Assembly (NCBI GenBank): GCA_002435745.1 | Contig: DIWT01000018.1 | Coordinates: 1 to 33,185 of the forward strand | Reading direction: 5' to 3' | Length of the DNA stretch: 33,185 bases | DNA from: a bacterium UBP15_UBA6099 | GTDB taxonomy: Bacteria; UBP15; UBA6099 | Shown here: piece after piece, positions 8,390 through 15,207 of the stretch | How positions within the stretch are numbered: position 1 is the stretch's first letter | How the letters are laid out: the number at the start of each line of letters is the position of its first letter | The notes under the pieces: generated by a model | Database searches by the model: none | What the model was told of the DNA's origin: nothing | What the model saw: the letters and a program-made list of their open reading frames with translations, nothing else | Translations under genes and position numbers: made by a program

Positions 8390-8421
8390 CGCGGCCCGCG
8401 CAAGCGGACAACATTAAAAAC

Positions 8422-8454
8422 AAAAAAGCCCCCCTCAGCGGGGGCTTTTTTTTT
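8422..8454 (+). terminator. Rho-independent terminator of acs
   Basis: Stem GCCCCC/GGGGGC (8428-8433 and 8440-8445) with a short loop, flanked by an A-run on the left and a run of nine T on the right, 33 bases after the acs stop codon. The A-run could make it bidirectional. Confidence 0.92.
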
Positions 8455-8513
8455 ATTCCCACATCTCTCTTTTTCTATGCGCGCCGACGCTGGTGACAAA
8501 TTTCACAAAACGC

Positions 8514-8543
8514 TTGATAATTCTTCGCCCGGTAGAGTAAAGT
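8514..8543 (+). promoter_or_regulatory. Candidate promoter of the thiolase-fold/SCP2/DUF35 operon
   Basis: TTGATA (8514-8519), an 18-bp spacer and TAAAGT (8538-8543). It lies downstream of the acs terminator and about 90 bases before the first gene at 8631. Confidence 0.45.
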
Positions 8544-8630
8544 AGTCTAGCCGGAGTCAAACGGCGAGGATATTAATAGATTATTATTAGTGAATTGGGC
8601 GCGCGGCGCCCGCACATCCGGAGGTGAAAT

Positions 8631-9776
8631 ATGGCAAGAAGAGTTGCCGTCTGCGCTGTCGCGCAGACAGAGTTCGTTTCGAACATGTGGCACAAACGCT
8701 TTCAGCAGATGTGCTTCGAGACGGTCGAAAGCATCGTCAAACAGACAGGGGTGGATTGGAACGAGGAAACGGGAATCAGGAACATTGTGACGTGTTCCGA
8801 CGACGTTTTCGACGCGCGCACCATATCGGACAACGGGATTACGGACGCCGTCGGCGCGCATTTCAGAGGCGAGGAGAAAACGGCTCAGGACGGCATAAAC
8901 GCCATCGCTTACGCTATGGCATGCATAATGTCCGGCCATGACGATGTAGCGCTAGTGGTGGGTCACACGAAAGAATCGCAAGCCGAAAGCCGGAACATGT
9001 GCGTGAACCTAGCGTTCGACCCGTTCTATTGCCGGGATCTGGGACTGGACTTCGAGAAGGGCGCGGCGCTTCAGGCCAGAGCATACGCGCTGAAATCGGG
9101 AATATCCGAAACGCAACTTGCCAAAGCGGTCGTAAACGCCCGACGCAACGCCGCGAAGAATCCGCTCGCGAACGCCCGGGAGCTTGTCACCGTCGAACAG
9201 GTGATGAATTCTCCCATGCTGTGCGACCCGATTCGCGCTCTCCACGCGTACCCGGTTTCAGACGGGGCCGTCGCTATGCTGCTGGCCGCCGAAGACAAAT
9301 ACAAGGAATACACGGACAAGCCAGTGTGGCTCACCGGGTGGTCGAACTGCATGGATAGCTATTTCTTCGGCGACAGGGATTTGGCGTCGAATTTTTCCCT
9401 TAAGAAAGCCGCCGCCGCCGCATGCAAGATGGCCGGGGTGTCAGACGCAAAGGGCGCTTTCGACGTTGTTGAAATCAACGACGCTTACGCGTATCAGCTT
9501 GCGATGTGGGCGGAAGGCATAGGCCTTTGCGACGAGAACAAAGGCGGCGAATGGATAGAAAGCGGCATTCTTGAAACGGGGAAAATCAACCCGTCAGGGG
9601 GAATGCTGGCTGGCAACCCGATAATGATAGGCGGGCTGGCGAGAGCGGCTGAAGCGGTTATTCAACTGCGGGGCGAGGCGGGCGAAAGACAGGTCGCCGG
9701 AGCCAAACGCGCTGTCGCTCAAGGCACAACCGGCCCCGCCGGACAGCATCAGGCAGTCATGATTCTTGAAAACTGA
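8631..9776 (+). CDS. Thiolase-fold protein lacking thiolase catalytic residues (Ltp/SCP-x-like), subunit 1
   Basis: A 381-residue thiolase-superfamily protein of the SCP-x/lipid-transfer type, seen from the N-terminal VAVCAVAQTEF, the helix and strand MSGHDDVALVVGHTKES (100-116), SDGAVAMLLA, EINDAYAYQ (281-289) and INPSGGMLAGNP (319-330). Aligned by spacing to the usual C-x-S-G helix, the nucleophile position is Ala85 (TAQDG). The catalytic His of GHP is Asn329 (AGNP), and the C-terminal Cys motif is replaced by QGTTGPAG (364-371). It is therefore unlikely to be a true thiolase. In the known Ltp2-ChsH2 steroid retro-aldolase a thiolase-fold protein without these residues pairs with a DUF35 domain, a close parallel here. 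The start is supported by GGAGGTGAAAT. First gene of a four-gene operon; 16 bases separate it from the next. Automatic annotation would probably call it acetyl-CoA acetyltransferase. Confidence 0.85.
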   Translation: MARRVAVCAVAQTEFVSNMWHKRFQQMCFETVESIVKQTGVDWNEETGIRNIVTCSDDVFDARTISDNGITDAVGAHFRGEEKTAQDGINAIAYAMACIMSGHDDVALVVGHTKESQAESRNMCVNLAFDPFYCRDLGLDFEKGAALQARAYALKSGISETQLAKAVVNARRNAAKNPLANARELVTVEQVMNSPMLCDPIRALHAYPVSDGAVAMLLAAEDKYKEYTDKPVWLTGWSNCMDSYFFGDRDLASNFSLKKAAAAACKMAGVSDAKGAFDVVEINDAYAYQLAMWAEGIGLCDENKGGEWIESGILETGKINPSGGMLAGNPIMIGGLARAAEAVIQLRGEAGERQVAGAKRAVAQGTTGPAGQHQAVMILEN

Positions 9777-9792
9777 GCGGGAGGTGAAACCC

Positions 9793-10998
9793 ATGAAGAA
9801 ACATAAAAAGAACAGAAACGTCGCGATTATCGGAATCGGGCAGACTCACCACTCGAGCCATCGCGAAGACGTCAATCAGCCGGAAATGATACATGAGGCG
9901 GTCGAACTGGCGCTTAAAGACGCCGGGATCGGCATCGAAGACGTGGACGCTCTGGTTCACGGCAACATGGAATTGTTCGAGATGGTGCATCAGCCCGACC
10001 TCTGGCACGTCATCGGCACAGGCGGCTACGGCAAGGCCTGCTACCGCGTCACCACCGGAGGAACGACCGGAGCCACTATCGTAGGCGTCGGAGACAATAT
10101 CGTCGCTTCCGGACTCCATGACATAGTGATGATCATAGGGTTTGAAAAACAGCAGGAAGGCCACACCACGGGCGGAATAACGAATATGGCCGACCCGCTC
10201 TGGGCGCGCAATCTTCAGACCGGCGCGCTCACCGGAGCCACTGCAGCGAAAACGATTAAGGAATTCGGCGAAGACAGAGCAAAACGGGCCGCCATGAGGC
10301 TCCGCGTCACTCTGGACAAACACGCAGCCCTAAACCCGCACGCTCACCGCAGCTTCGGCCTCGACTACGACCAGATAGACGATCTCATGGCCAACTCTCC
10401 GCAGCTTGTCGGCGAGCTTAGGCTCATTCACATGTGCTCGCAGAGCGACGGCGCGGTGGCCATTATCCTCGCCTGCGAGGAAAAGGCGAAAAAAATCTCA
10501 AAGAAACCCGTCTGGATACGCGATCATGTGACCGTGCACAGAGAAGAAACTTTCAATATGTTCGGCATCAACGAGAATCAGGAAGTCACACACCACAACG
10601 CCGCGCGCAAGCTCTTTGGCCGCAACGGCATAACCAATCCGAGGGAATACTTCGACGTGTTCGAGATGTACGACCCCTCCTCGTGGTGGGGGTTGGACTG
10701 GCTGAGGGAGTTCCTCCAACTCGAAGGAGACGAACACCTCAAGATGGTGGAAAACGACGAAGTGTCAATCAACGGCTCGTTCCCGTTGAACCCGTCGGGA
10801 GGAGTCATATCGACGAATCCAATCGGGGCGACGGCGGCGCTGAGAGTGGCCGAAGCGGCCCTTCAGGTTCGAGGCGACGCGGGCGCGCATCAGATTCCGC
10901 GCGAGGTGAAACACGCTCTCGCCTCCGGTTTCGGCGGCACTTTCTGGACCGTTCTGTTCATGCTTGAAAAAGACCTAGACTGGCAGGAGGCTGAGTGA
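9793..10998 (+). CDS. Thiolase-fold protein lacking thiolase catalytic residues (Ltp/SCP-x-like), subunit 2
   Basis: A 401-residue thiolase-superfamily protein, clearly related to the SCP-x branch: VAIIGIGQTHHS (10-21), DNIVASGLHDIVMIIGFEK (101-119), CSQSDGAVAIILA, FEMYDPSSWWG (290-300), PLNPSGGVISTNPIGATAA (331-349). By spacing, the nucleophile position is Gly90 in the run TTGGTTGATI. The GHP histidine is Asn342 (STNP), and the C-terminal Cys region reads ASGFGGTFW (377-385). Like its upstream neighbour it seems to have lost all three thiolase residues. The two are only distantly similar, so a hetero-oligomer is plausible. The start at 9793 is chosen over 9766 because GCGGGAGGTGAAACCC precedes it. 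Its stop codon is one base from the next ATG, so the two are translationally coupled. Confidence 0.85.
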   Translation: MKKHKKNRNVAIIGIGQTHHSSHREDVNQPEMIHEAVELALKDAGIGIEDVDALVHGNMELFEMVHQPDLWHVIGTGGYGKACYRVTTGGTTGATIVGVGDNIVASGLHDIVMIIGFEKQQEGHTTGGITNMADPLWARNLQTGALTGATAAKTIKEFGEDRAKRAAMRLRVTLDKHAALNPHAHRSFGLDYDQIDDLMANSPQLVGELRLIHMCSQSDGAVAIILACEEKAKKISKKPVWIRDHVTVHREETFNMFGINENQEVTHHNAARKLFGRNGITNPREYFDVFEMYDPSSWWGLDWLREFLQLEGDEHLKMVENDEVSINGSFPLNPSGGVISTNPIGATAALRVAEAALQVRGDAGAHQIPREVKHALASGFGGTFWTVLFMLEKDLDWQEAE

Positions 10999-10999
10999 C

Positions 11000-12160
11000 A
11001 TGGCCAAATACTTCGATGTAAGCGTGGAAGATATTTTCAACACAATGGAAGCCCGGTTTCGCGTCGAAGGCGCGAAGGGCGTCAACGCTGTGCTCGCGTA
11101 CGACATTTCCGGCGACGGCGGCGGGAAATGGCTGGTAGAAGTGCGCGACGACTCCGTGAAAGTCTCCAAGACGGACGATCTGTCCGGCTTCTCCGTCAAA
11201 ACGGCTGCCGACGCGGAGACTTTCGTCGGCGTGAACATCGGCAAAATCGACGGCACGCAGGCTTTCATGTCCGGCAAGATAAAGATCGAGGGCGACATGG
11301 CTCTGGTCGCCGCGTCCGCCAAGATGTTCACCAGATACTCCCTGCCCAAGAAAAGCGCCGTCACCGTTCAGGGGATATTCGACACGCTGCTTGCCCGTTT
11401 CCAGCCGCAAAACGCCGCAGGGCTGGACATCGCGGTGGGATACGACATCACTGGCGACGGCGGCGGACAGTGGACGGCGGTCATTAAAGACGGCAAATGC
11501 AGTCTCGAAACGGGCCTGCGCGACAACTGCGCCGTCGTCAACATCGTCAAGGCTAAGGACTATATCGACCTGATCCTCGGCAAGCTCGACCCGATGGTGG
11601 CCATCGGCGCCGGAAGGCTGAAACTCAAAGGCGATATGAACATAGCAATGCAGCTTCCGAAGATATTCGCCAAGTTCGAGCCGCCCAAGGAAGAGGACGA
11701 ACAGGAGTTGATTGTCATCAAGAGAAATATCTCCGTCGATATGAAGTATTCGACGGGGCCTGTGATGGGCAAGTTCTTCGAGGGGCTTATTGAAAAAAAG
11801 ATATTCGCGAACAAATGTCCGAAGTGCGGGCGCATGCAGGTTCCGCCCCGCGAGGTGTGCGCTGAATGCCGTTGCTGGGCGGGAGACATGATAGAAGTCG
11901 GACCGGACGGCACGATAACGCTCATCGAGATTATTTACTACTCCAGCCCCGACCCGCTAACGGGCGAAACGCGCGAGACGCCTTACGCGCAGGTGCACAT
12001 ATTGCTGGACGGCATCGGTACTGAGGAGACATTCTGGCATCTGCTGAAAAATGAAGACCTAGCGGACACCCAAAACGGCGACCGCGTCCGGCCCGTGTGG
12101 AACGACAAACGGGTCGGCTCCGTTCACGATATTGTTCATTTTAAAAAAATCAGAGACTGA
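11000..12160 (+). CDS. Tandem SCP2 sterol-carrier domains fused to a zinc-ribbon/OB-fold (DUF35) domain
   Basis: A 386-residue fusion. Residues about 1-115 and 120-228 are two SCP2-like lipid-binding domains with the same internal order: VEDIFNTMEARF / VQGIFDTLLARF, YDISGDGGGKW / YDITGDGGGQW, then KIKIEGDM / RLKLKGDM. About 229-260 is an acidic/basic linker. A zinc ribbon follows with ligands Cys273, 276, 287 and 290 (CPKCG...CAEC), then an OB-fold to the C-terminus, the DUF35 (ChsH2-C-like) arrangement. In known complexes DUF35 proteins bridge or complete thiolase-fold active sites and help hold the CoA thioester. SCP2 domains bind fatty acyl or sterol chains. The fusion suggests delivery of a hydrophobic acyl-CoA to the thiolase-fold partners encoded just upstream. 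The start has AGGAGGCTGAGTGAC before it. The whole-protein function is inferred. Confidence 0.85.
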   Translation: MAKYFDVSVEDIFNTMEARFRVEGAKGVNAVLAYDISGDGGGKWLVEVRDDSVKVSKTDDLSGFSVKTAADAETFVGVNIGKIDGTQAFMSGKIKIEGDMALVAASAKMFTRYSLPKKSAVTVQGIFDTLLARFQPQNAAGLDIAVGYDITGDGGGQWTAVIKDGKCSLETGLRDNCAVVNIVKAKDYIDLILGKLDPMVAIGAGRLKLKGDMNIAMQLPKIFAKFEPPKEEDEQELIVIKRNISVDMKYSTGPVMGKFFEGLIEKKIFANKCPKCGRMQVPPREVCAECRCWAGDMIEVGPDGTITLIEIIYYSSPDPLTGETRETPYAQVHILLDGIGTEETFWHLLKNEDLADTQNGDRVRPVWNDKRVGSVHDIVHFKKIRD

Positions 12161-12186
12161 CGAGCATTCCGAAAGGAGCCATGTCC

Positions 12187-12645
12187 ATGACTGAAGAACA
12201 CAAGCATTGCCACATAAAAGAGGGCAAGCTCGCCCTGCCCTACCAGTATTTCGCAGGGCGCGTCGGCAGCAAGTTCATCGTTTCACTTCGCGACAAAAAG
12301 AAAATCCTCGGCGTGAAATGCGAAAAGTGCGGCAAGGTGTTCATCCCCCCGCGCAAGACCTGCGAACGCTGTTTCGAGAATATCTCTGAAAACTGGGTCG
12401 AGCTTTCAAACGAAGGCGAAGTGACCAACTTCACCGTTGTGAGAACGGACGACAAACACCATCCGCGAAAAGCTCCATACGTTCTGGCCATGATAAAACT
12501 CGGCGGCGCGGACACGCCAATCACTCACATCCTCGAAGGCGTGGAACCCGACTCGGTGAAAATCGGAATGAAAGTCAAAGCGGTGTTCGCCGACAAAGCC
12601 GTCAACACAATGTTGCAGATAGACAGATTTGAACCGGTCAAGTGA
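12187..12645 (+). CDS. Stand-alone DUF35 zinc-ribbon/OB-fold protein
   Basis: A 152-residue DUF35 family protein. An N-terminal helical part (to about residue 38) leads into a zinc ribbon with Cys45, 48, 59 and 62 (CEKCGKVFIPPRKTCERC), then an OB-fold (about 66-150) with GEVTNFTVVR and KAPYVLAMIKLGG. Such proteins are obligate partners of thiolase-fold enzymes in archaeal acetoacetyl-CoA thiolase/HMG-CoA synthase complexes and in benzoylsuccinyl-CoA thiolase (BbsA). The start at 12187 is preferred to an in-frame ATG at 12181 because GGAG then lies eight bases upstream instead of two. It is last in the four-gene operon. With the fused DUF35 just upstream, each of the two thiolase-fold proteins could have its own DUF35 partner. 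Confidence 0.88.
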   Translation: MTEEHKHCHIKEGKLALPYQYFAGRVGSKFIVSLRDKKKILGVKCEKCGKVFIPPRKTCERCFENISENWVELSNEGEVTNFTVVRTDDKHHPRKAPYVLAMIKLGGADTPITHILEGVEPDSVKIGMKVKAVFADKAVNTMLQIDRFEPVK

Positions 12646-12677
12646 ATCTTGAGCGACGCCTAATCGGCGGCCTCGGA

Positions 12678-13307
12678 TTATCTTTCGGCGATGACTCTGT
12701 TGACGAGCCTGCCAACGCCGTCTATCTCGACAACCGCCTCGTCGCCCGGCGACATCGGTCCGACGCCTGACGGAGTGCCCGTCGCTATGACGTCGCCCTT
12801 CTCAAGCGTCATCACGCCGCTCGCGAATTCGATTATCTTTTCAACTGTGAATATCAAATTGCCGGTGCGAGATTTCTGTTTAAGCTCGCCGTTGAGATAG
12901 CATCTCACGCCTACATCTCCGGGGTCTATCTCATCTGTCACCACCGGGCCTATGGGGCAGAAAGTGTCAAAGCTTTTCGCCCGCGTCCACTGTCCGTCCC
13001 TTCCCTGCATGTTCCTCTCCGTCACGTCGTTGACGCAAGTGAATCCCTCAATGAAGTTCATCGCGTCTTCGGCGCGGACTCTCCTGCAATCGCGTCCGAT
13101 CACAACGCCCAACTCGGCCTCGTAGTCCACCCGCGTCGCGCCTTTCGGATAGACGATGAAGTCTCCGTCGTGGATGACCGCCGTCGCGGGTTTGATGAAT
13201 AGAATCGGCTCCTGAGGCAGCGGCATGTTGAACTCCGTGGCGTGGTCCCTGTAGTTCAATCCCACCGCCACAACTTTCCCCGGCCTGTCTTTGTATTCTC
13301 TAATCAA
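12678..13307 (-). CDS. Fumarylacetoacetate hydrolase family protein
   Basis: A 209-residue single-domain FAH-fold enzyme. Family members hydrolyse or isomerise C-C bonds in acylpyruvate-type acids or decarboxylate oxaloacetate. Landmarks are VAVGLNYRDHATE (13-25), the metal-binding acids Glu63 and Glu65 in DYEAELGVVIGRD and Asp94 in CVNDVTERN, RAKSFDTFCPIGP (109-121), and GDVIATGTPSGVGP (171-184). The start is taken as TTG at 13307 because GGGAGGACGAC precedes it at ideal spacing. The only ATG (13331) would add MRCAREDD and lies upstream of that ribosome site. It converges on the SCP2/DUF35 operon with 32 bases between stops and no visible terminator, so a shared pathway is possible but unproven. 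The exact substrate is unknown. Confidence 0.87.
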   Translation of the reverse strand: MIREYKDRPGKVVAVGLNYRDHATEFNMPLPQEPILFIKPATAVIHDGDFIVYPKGATRVDYEAELGVVIGRDCRRVRAEDAMNFIEGFTCVNDVTERNMQGRDGQWTRAKSFDTFCPIGPVVTDEIDPGDVGVRCYLNGELKQKSRTGNLIFTVEKIIEFASGVMTLEKGDVIATGTPSGVGPMSPGDEAVVEIDGVGRLVNRVIAER

Positions 13308-13396
13308 GTCGTCCTCCCGCGCGCAGCGCACATCTTATATACCATACATCCCCGCGCCGCACAACATTTGCGCCGCATCCGTATTTCGGCCGCGTA

Positions 13397-13425
13397 TTGA
13401 TTATCCCTTCTTCTCATGATAAAAA
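13397..13425 (+). promoter_or_regulatory. Candidate promoter of the Na/Pi cotransporter gene
   Basis: TTGATT (13397-13402), 17 bp, TAAAAA (13420-13425). Just before the gene start, 13446-13460 forms a small perfect hairpin (GGATGA-GAT-TCATCC) that could affect translation. Confidence 0.42.
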
Positions 13426-13470
13426 TAGTGGCGACAACTCTTTAAGGATGAGATTCATCCGAAAGACAGA

Positions 13471-15144
13471 ATGAACCAGATCGATTGGTCCCACATAGTC
13501 TTCAACCTGCTCGGCGGGCTTGGCATTTTTTTGTTCGGCATTAAAACAATGTCGTCGGGGATGCAGCAGCTCGCCGGGAATCGAATAAAACGGACATTCG
13601 ACAAGCTGACGAACAACCGTTTCGTCGGACTGCTGGTCGGCCTTTCAGTCACCGCGCTGATACAGTCAAGCTCGGCGACGACCGTGATGATAGTCGGATT
13701 CATCAACGCCGGGCTGATGGAACTCTCCAGCGCGGTGGGCATCATACTCGGCGCGAACATCGGAACAACCATAACTTCATGGATAATAGTGATAAAGATA
13801 ACGCGCTACGCGATGCCTATAGTCGGCATAGGCGCGATGATGGCTCTTTTCTCGAAGAATAAACGCGTAAAGACATGGGGCGAGGCCCTGCTCGGTTTCG
13901 GACTTCTTTTCATGGGACTTAAACTCATGGAGACGGCGTTCATGCCGTTGAGAGAGAATGAGCAGTTCATATCGTTCTTCGCGCAGTTCGGGGCCGGCAG
14001 CTTTTCTCAGATTCTAAAAAGCGTCCTCGCCGGCCTGCTGCTTACTATGATCGTTCAGTCCAGTTCAGCGACAATCGGCATAACCATCGCCTTGGCGAAT
14101 CAAGGACTGCTGACCTACGAGGGAGCCGCCGCTCTTGTGCTCGGCGAAAATATCGGAACCACCATCACAATGGAGTTGGCTTCCATCGGAGCCAACATAT
14201 CCGCCAAGAGGGCGGCGCGAATTCATACCTTTTTTAATGTTATCGGCGTCACATACATGGTCTTTATTTTTCCCTACTATATTAGACTTATCGACTATAT
14301 AGTTCCGGGCGGAATGAACCACGTGGCGGCGGACGGAACCCGTCCATTCATCGCCGCGCACATCGCCGCCGGACACTCAGTATTCAACATATTCAACTCT
14401 CTGGTTTTCCTATTCGCCGCAGGGCTTCTAATCAAGCTGGTGACATGGCTGATTCCGGGCGACAAGGATAAATCGGATCACAAACTCGAATACATAGATT
14501 ACAATTTCATCTCCGCGCCCGCGATCGCGTTGGGACAAGCAAAAAAAGAAATGATCAAGATGTCGGGAATGGTTATCGACATGTTCAAGTGGAATTCGGA
14601 CATGCTGGTCAATCCCTCGCTTGACCACGACAAGGTCGAGCGCCTGTTCAAATACGAAAATATCACCGATTCTCTTCAGGCGGAAATCTCAAAATTTCTC
14701 GCGCAACTGCTCCAGAGCAGCCCCGGCCCGGATCACGCGGAAGAAGCTCGCAGATATCTGAGAGTGACGGACGAGTTGGAATCAATCGGCGACTACTGCG
14801 AGCAGTTGGCGAAATACTGCGTCCGCAAAGAACAGCAGAACGTGGTTTTTACTGAAAGCGCGTCTCAAGGACTGCTCGATTCGCACAGAGAGCTTCTGGA
14901 GTACCTTGAGATGTGCGTGCTGTGTTTCATCGAAGAAAAAGCGCGCAATCGCCACGAAGCCGACTCAAGAAGCAAATCCCTGCAGAAAACCATAAAAAGA
15001 TTGAAAGACGACCATGTCGAGAGGCTCAACAGAAGCGAATGCGACGTCGTCCCCGGACTCCTGTACAACGACATTCTCACAGCCTTCCAAAAAATCCGCT
15101 CACACTCCCACAACATAGCTGAAGCCATAATCGGATTGAAATGA
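13471..15144 (+). CDS. Na/Pi cotransporter family protein with C-terminal PhoU-like domain
   Basis: A 557-residue member of the NptA/PNaS family, which imports (or in some bacteria exports) phosphate coupled to Na+. The duplicated signature is clear: QSSSATTVMIVGF at 65-77 and QSSSATIGITIAL at 196-208, each followed by GANIGTT (94-100) or GENIGTT (225-231). Hydrophobic segments fill residues about 8-330. From about 350 to the end is a soluble, helical PhoU-like region (DSLQAEISKFLAQLL, DELESIGDYCEQLAKYC) that probably regulates transport. The ribosome site is weak (GAAAGACAGA). The next genes are a sensor kinase and a phosphonate-type binding protein, so phosphorus handling is a shared theme, although no phoBR or pst genes are visible. 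Confidence 0.92.
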   Translation: MNQIDWSHIVFNLLGGLGIFLFGIKTMSSGMQQLAGNRIKRTFDKLTNNRFVGLLVGLSVTALIQSSSATTVMIVGFINAGLMELSSAVGIILGANIGTTITSWIIVIKITRYAMPIVGIGAMMALFSKNKRVKTWGEALLGFGLLFMGLKLMETAFMPLRENEQFISFFAQFGAGSFSQILKSVLAGLLLTMIVQSSSATIGITIALANQGLLTYEGAAALVLGENIGTTITMELASIGANISAKRAARIHTFFNVIGVTYMVFIFPYYIRLIDYIVPGGMNHVAADGTRPFIAAHIAAGHSVFNIFNSLVFLFAAGLLIKLVTWLIPGDKDKSDHKLEYIDYNFISAPAIALGQAKKEMIKMSGMVIDMFKWNSDMLVNPSLDHDKVERLFKYENITDSLQAEISKFLAQLLQSSPGPDHAEEARRYLRVTDELESIGDYCEQLAKYCVRKEQQNVVFTESASQGLLDSHRELLEYLEMCVLCFIEEKARNRHEADSRSKSLQKTIKRLKDDHVERLNRSECDVVPGLLYNDILTAFQKIRSHSHNIAEAIIGLK

Positions 15145-15158
15145 CGGTCGATTGTTTG

Positions 15159-15198
15159 ATCCCGGATTCGCAGATAGAGCCGATGAACCGTGTTGATT
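15159..15198. repeat. Fragment of the dispersed intergenic repeat (copy 3)
   Basis: ATCCCGGATTCGCAGATAG followed by AGCCGATGAACCG matches the first 35-40 bases of the repeats at 3449 and 18358 with a few changes. The rest of the element is absent. It fills the 63-bp gap between two convergent stop codons. Confidence 0.65.
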
Positions 15199-15207
15199 AT
15201 TGCTCTT

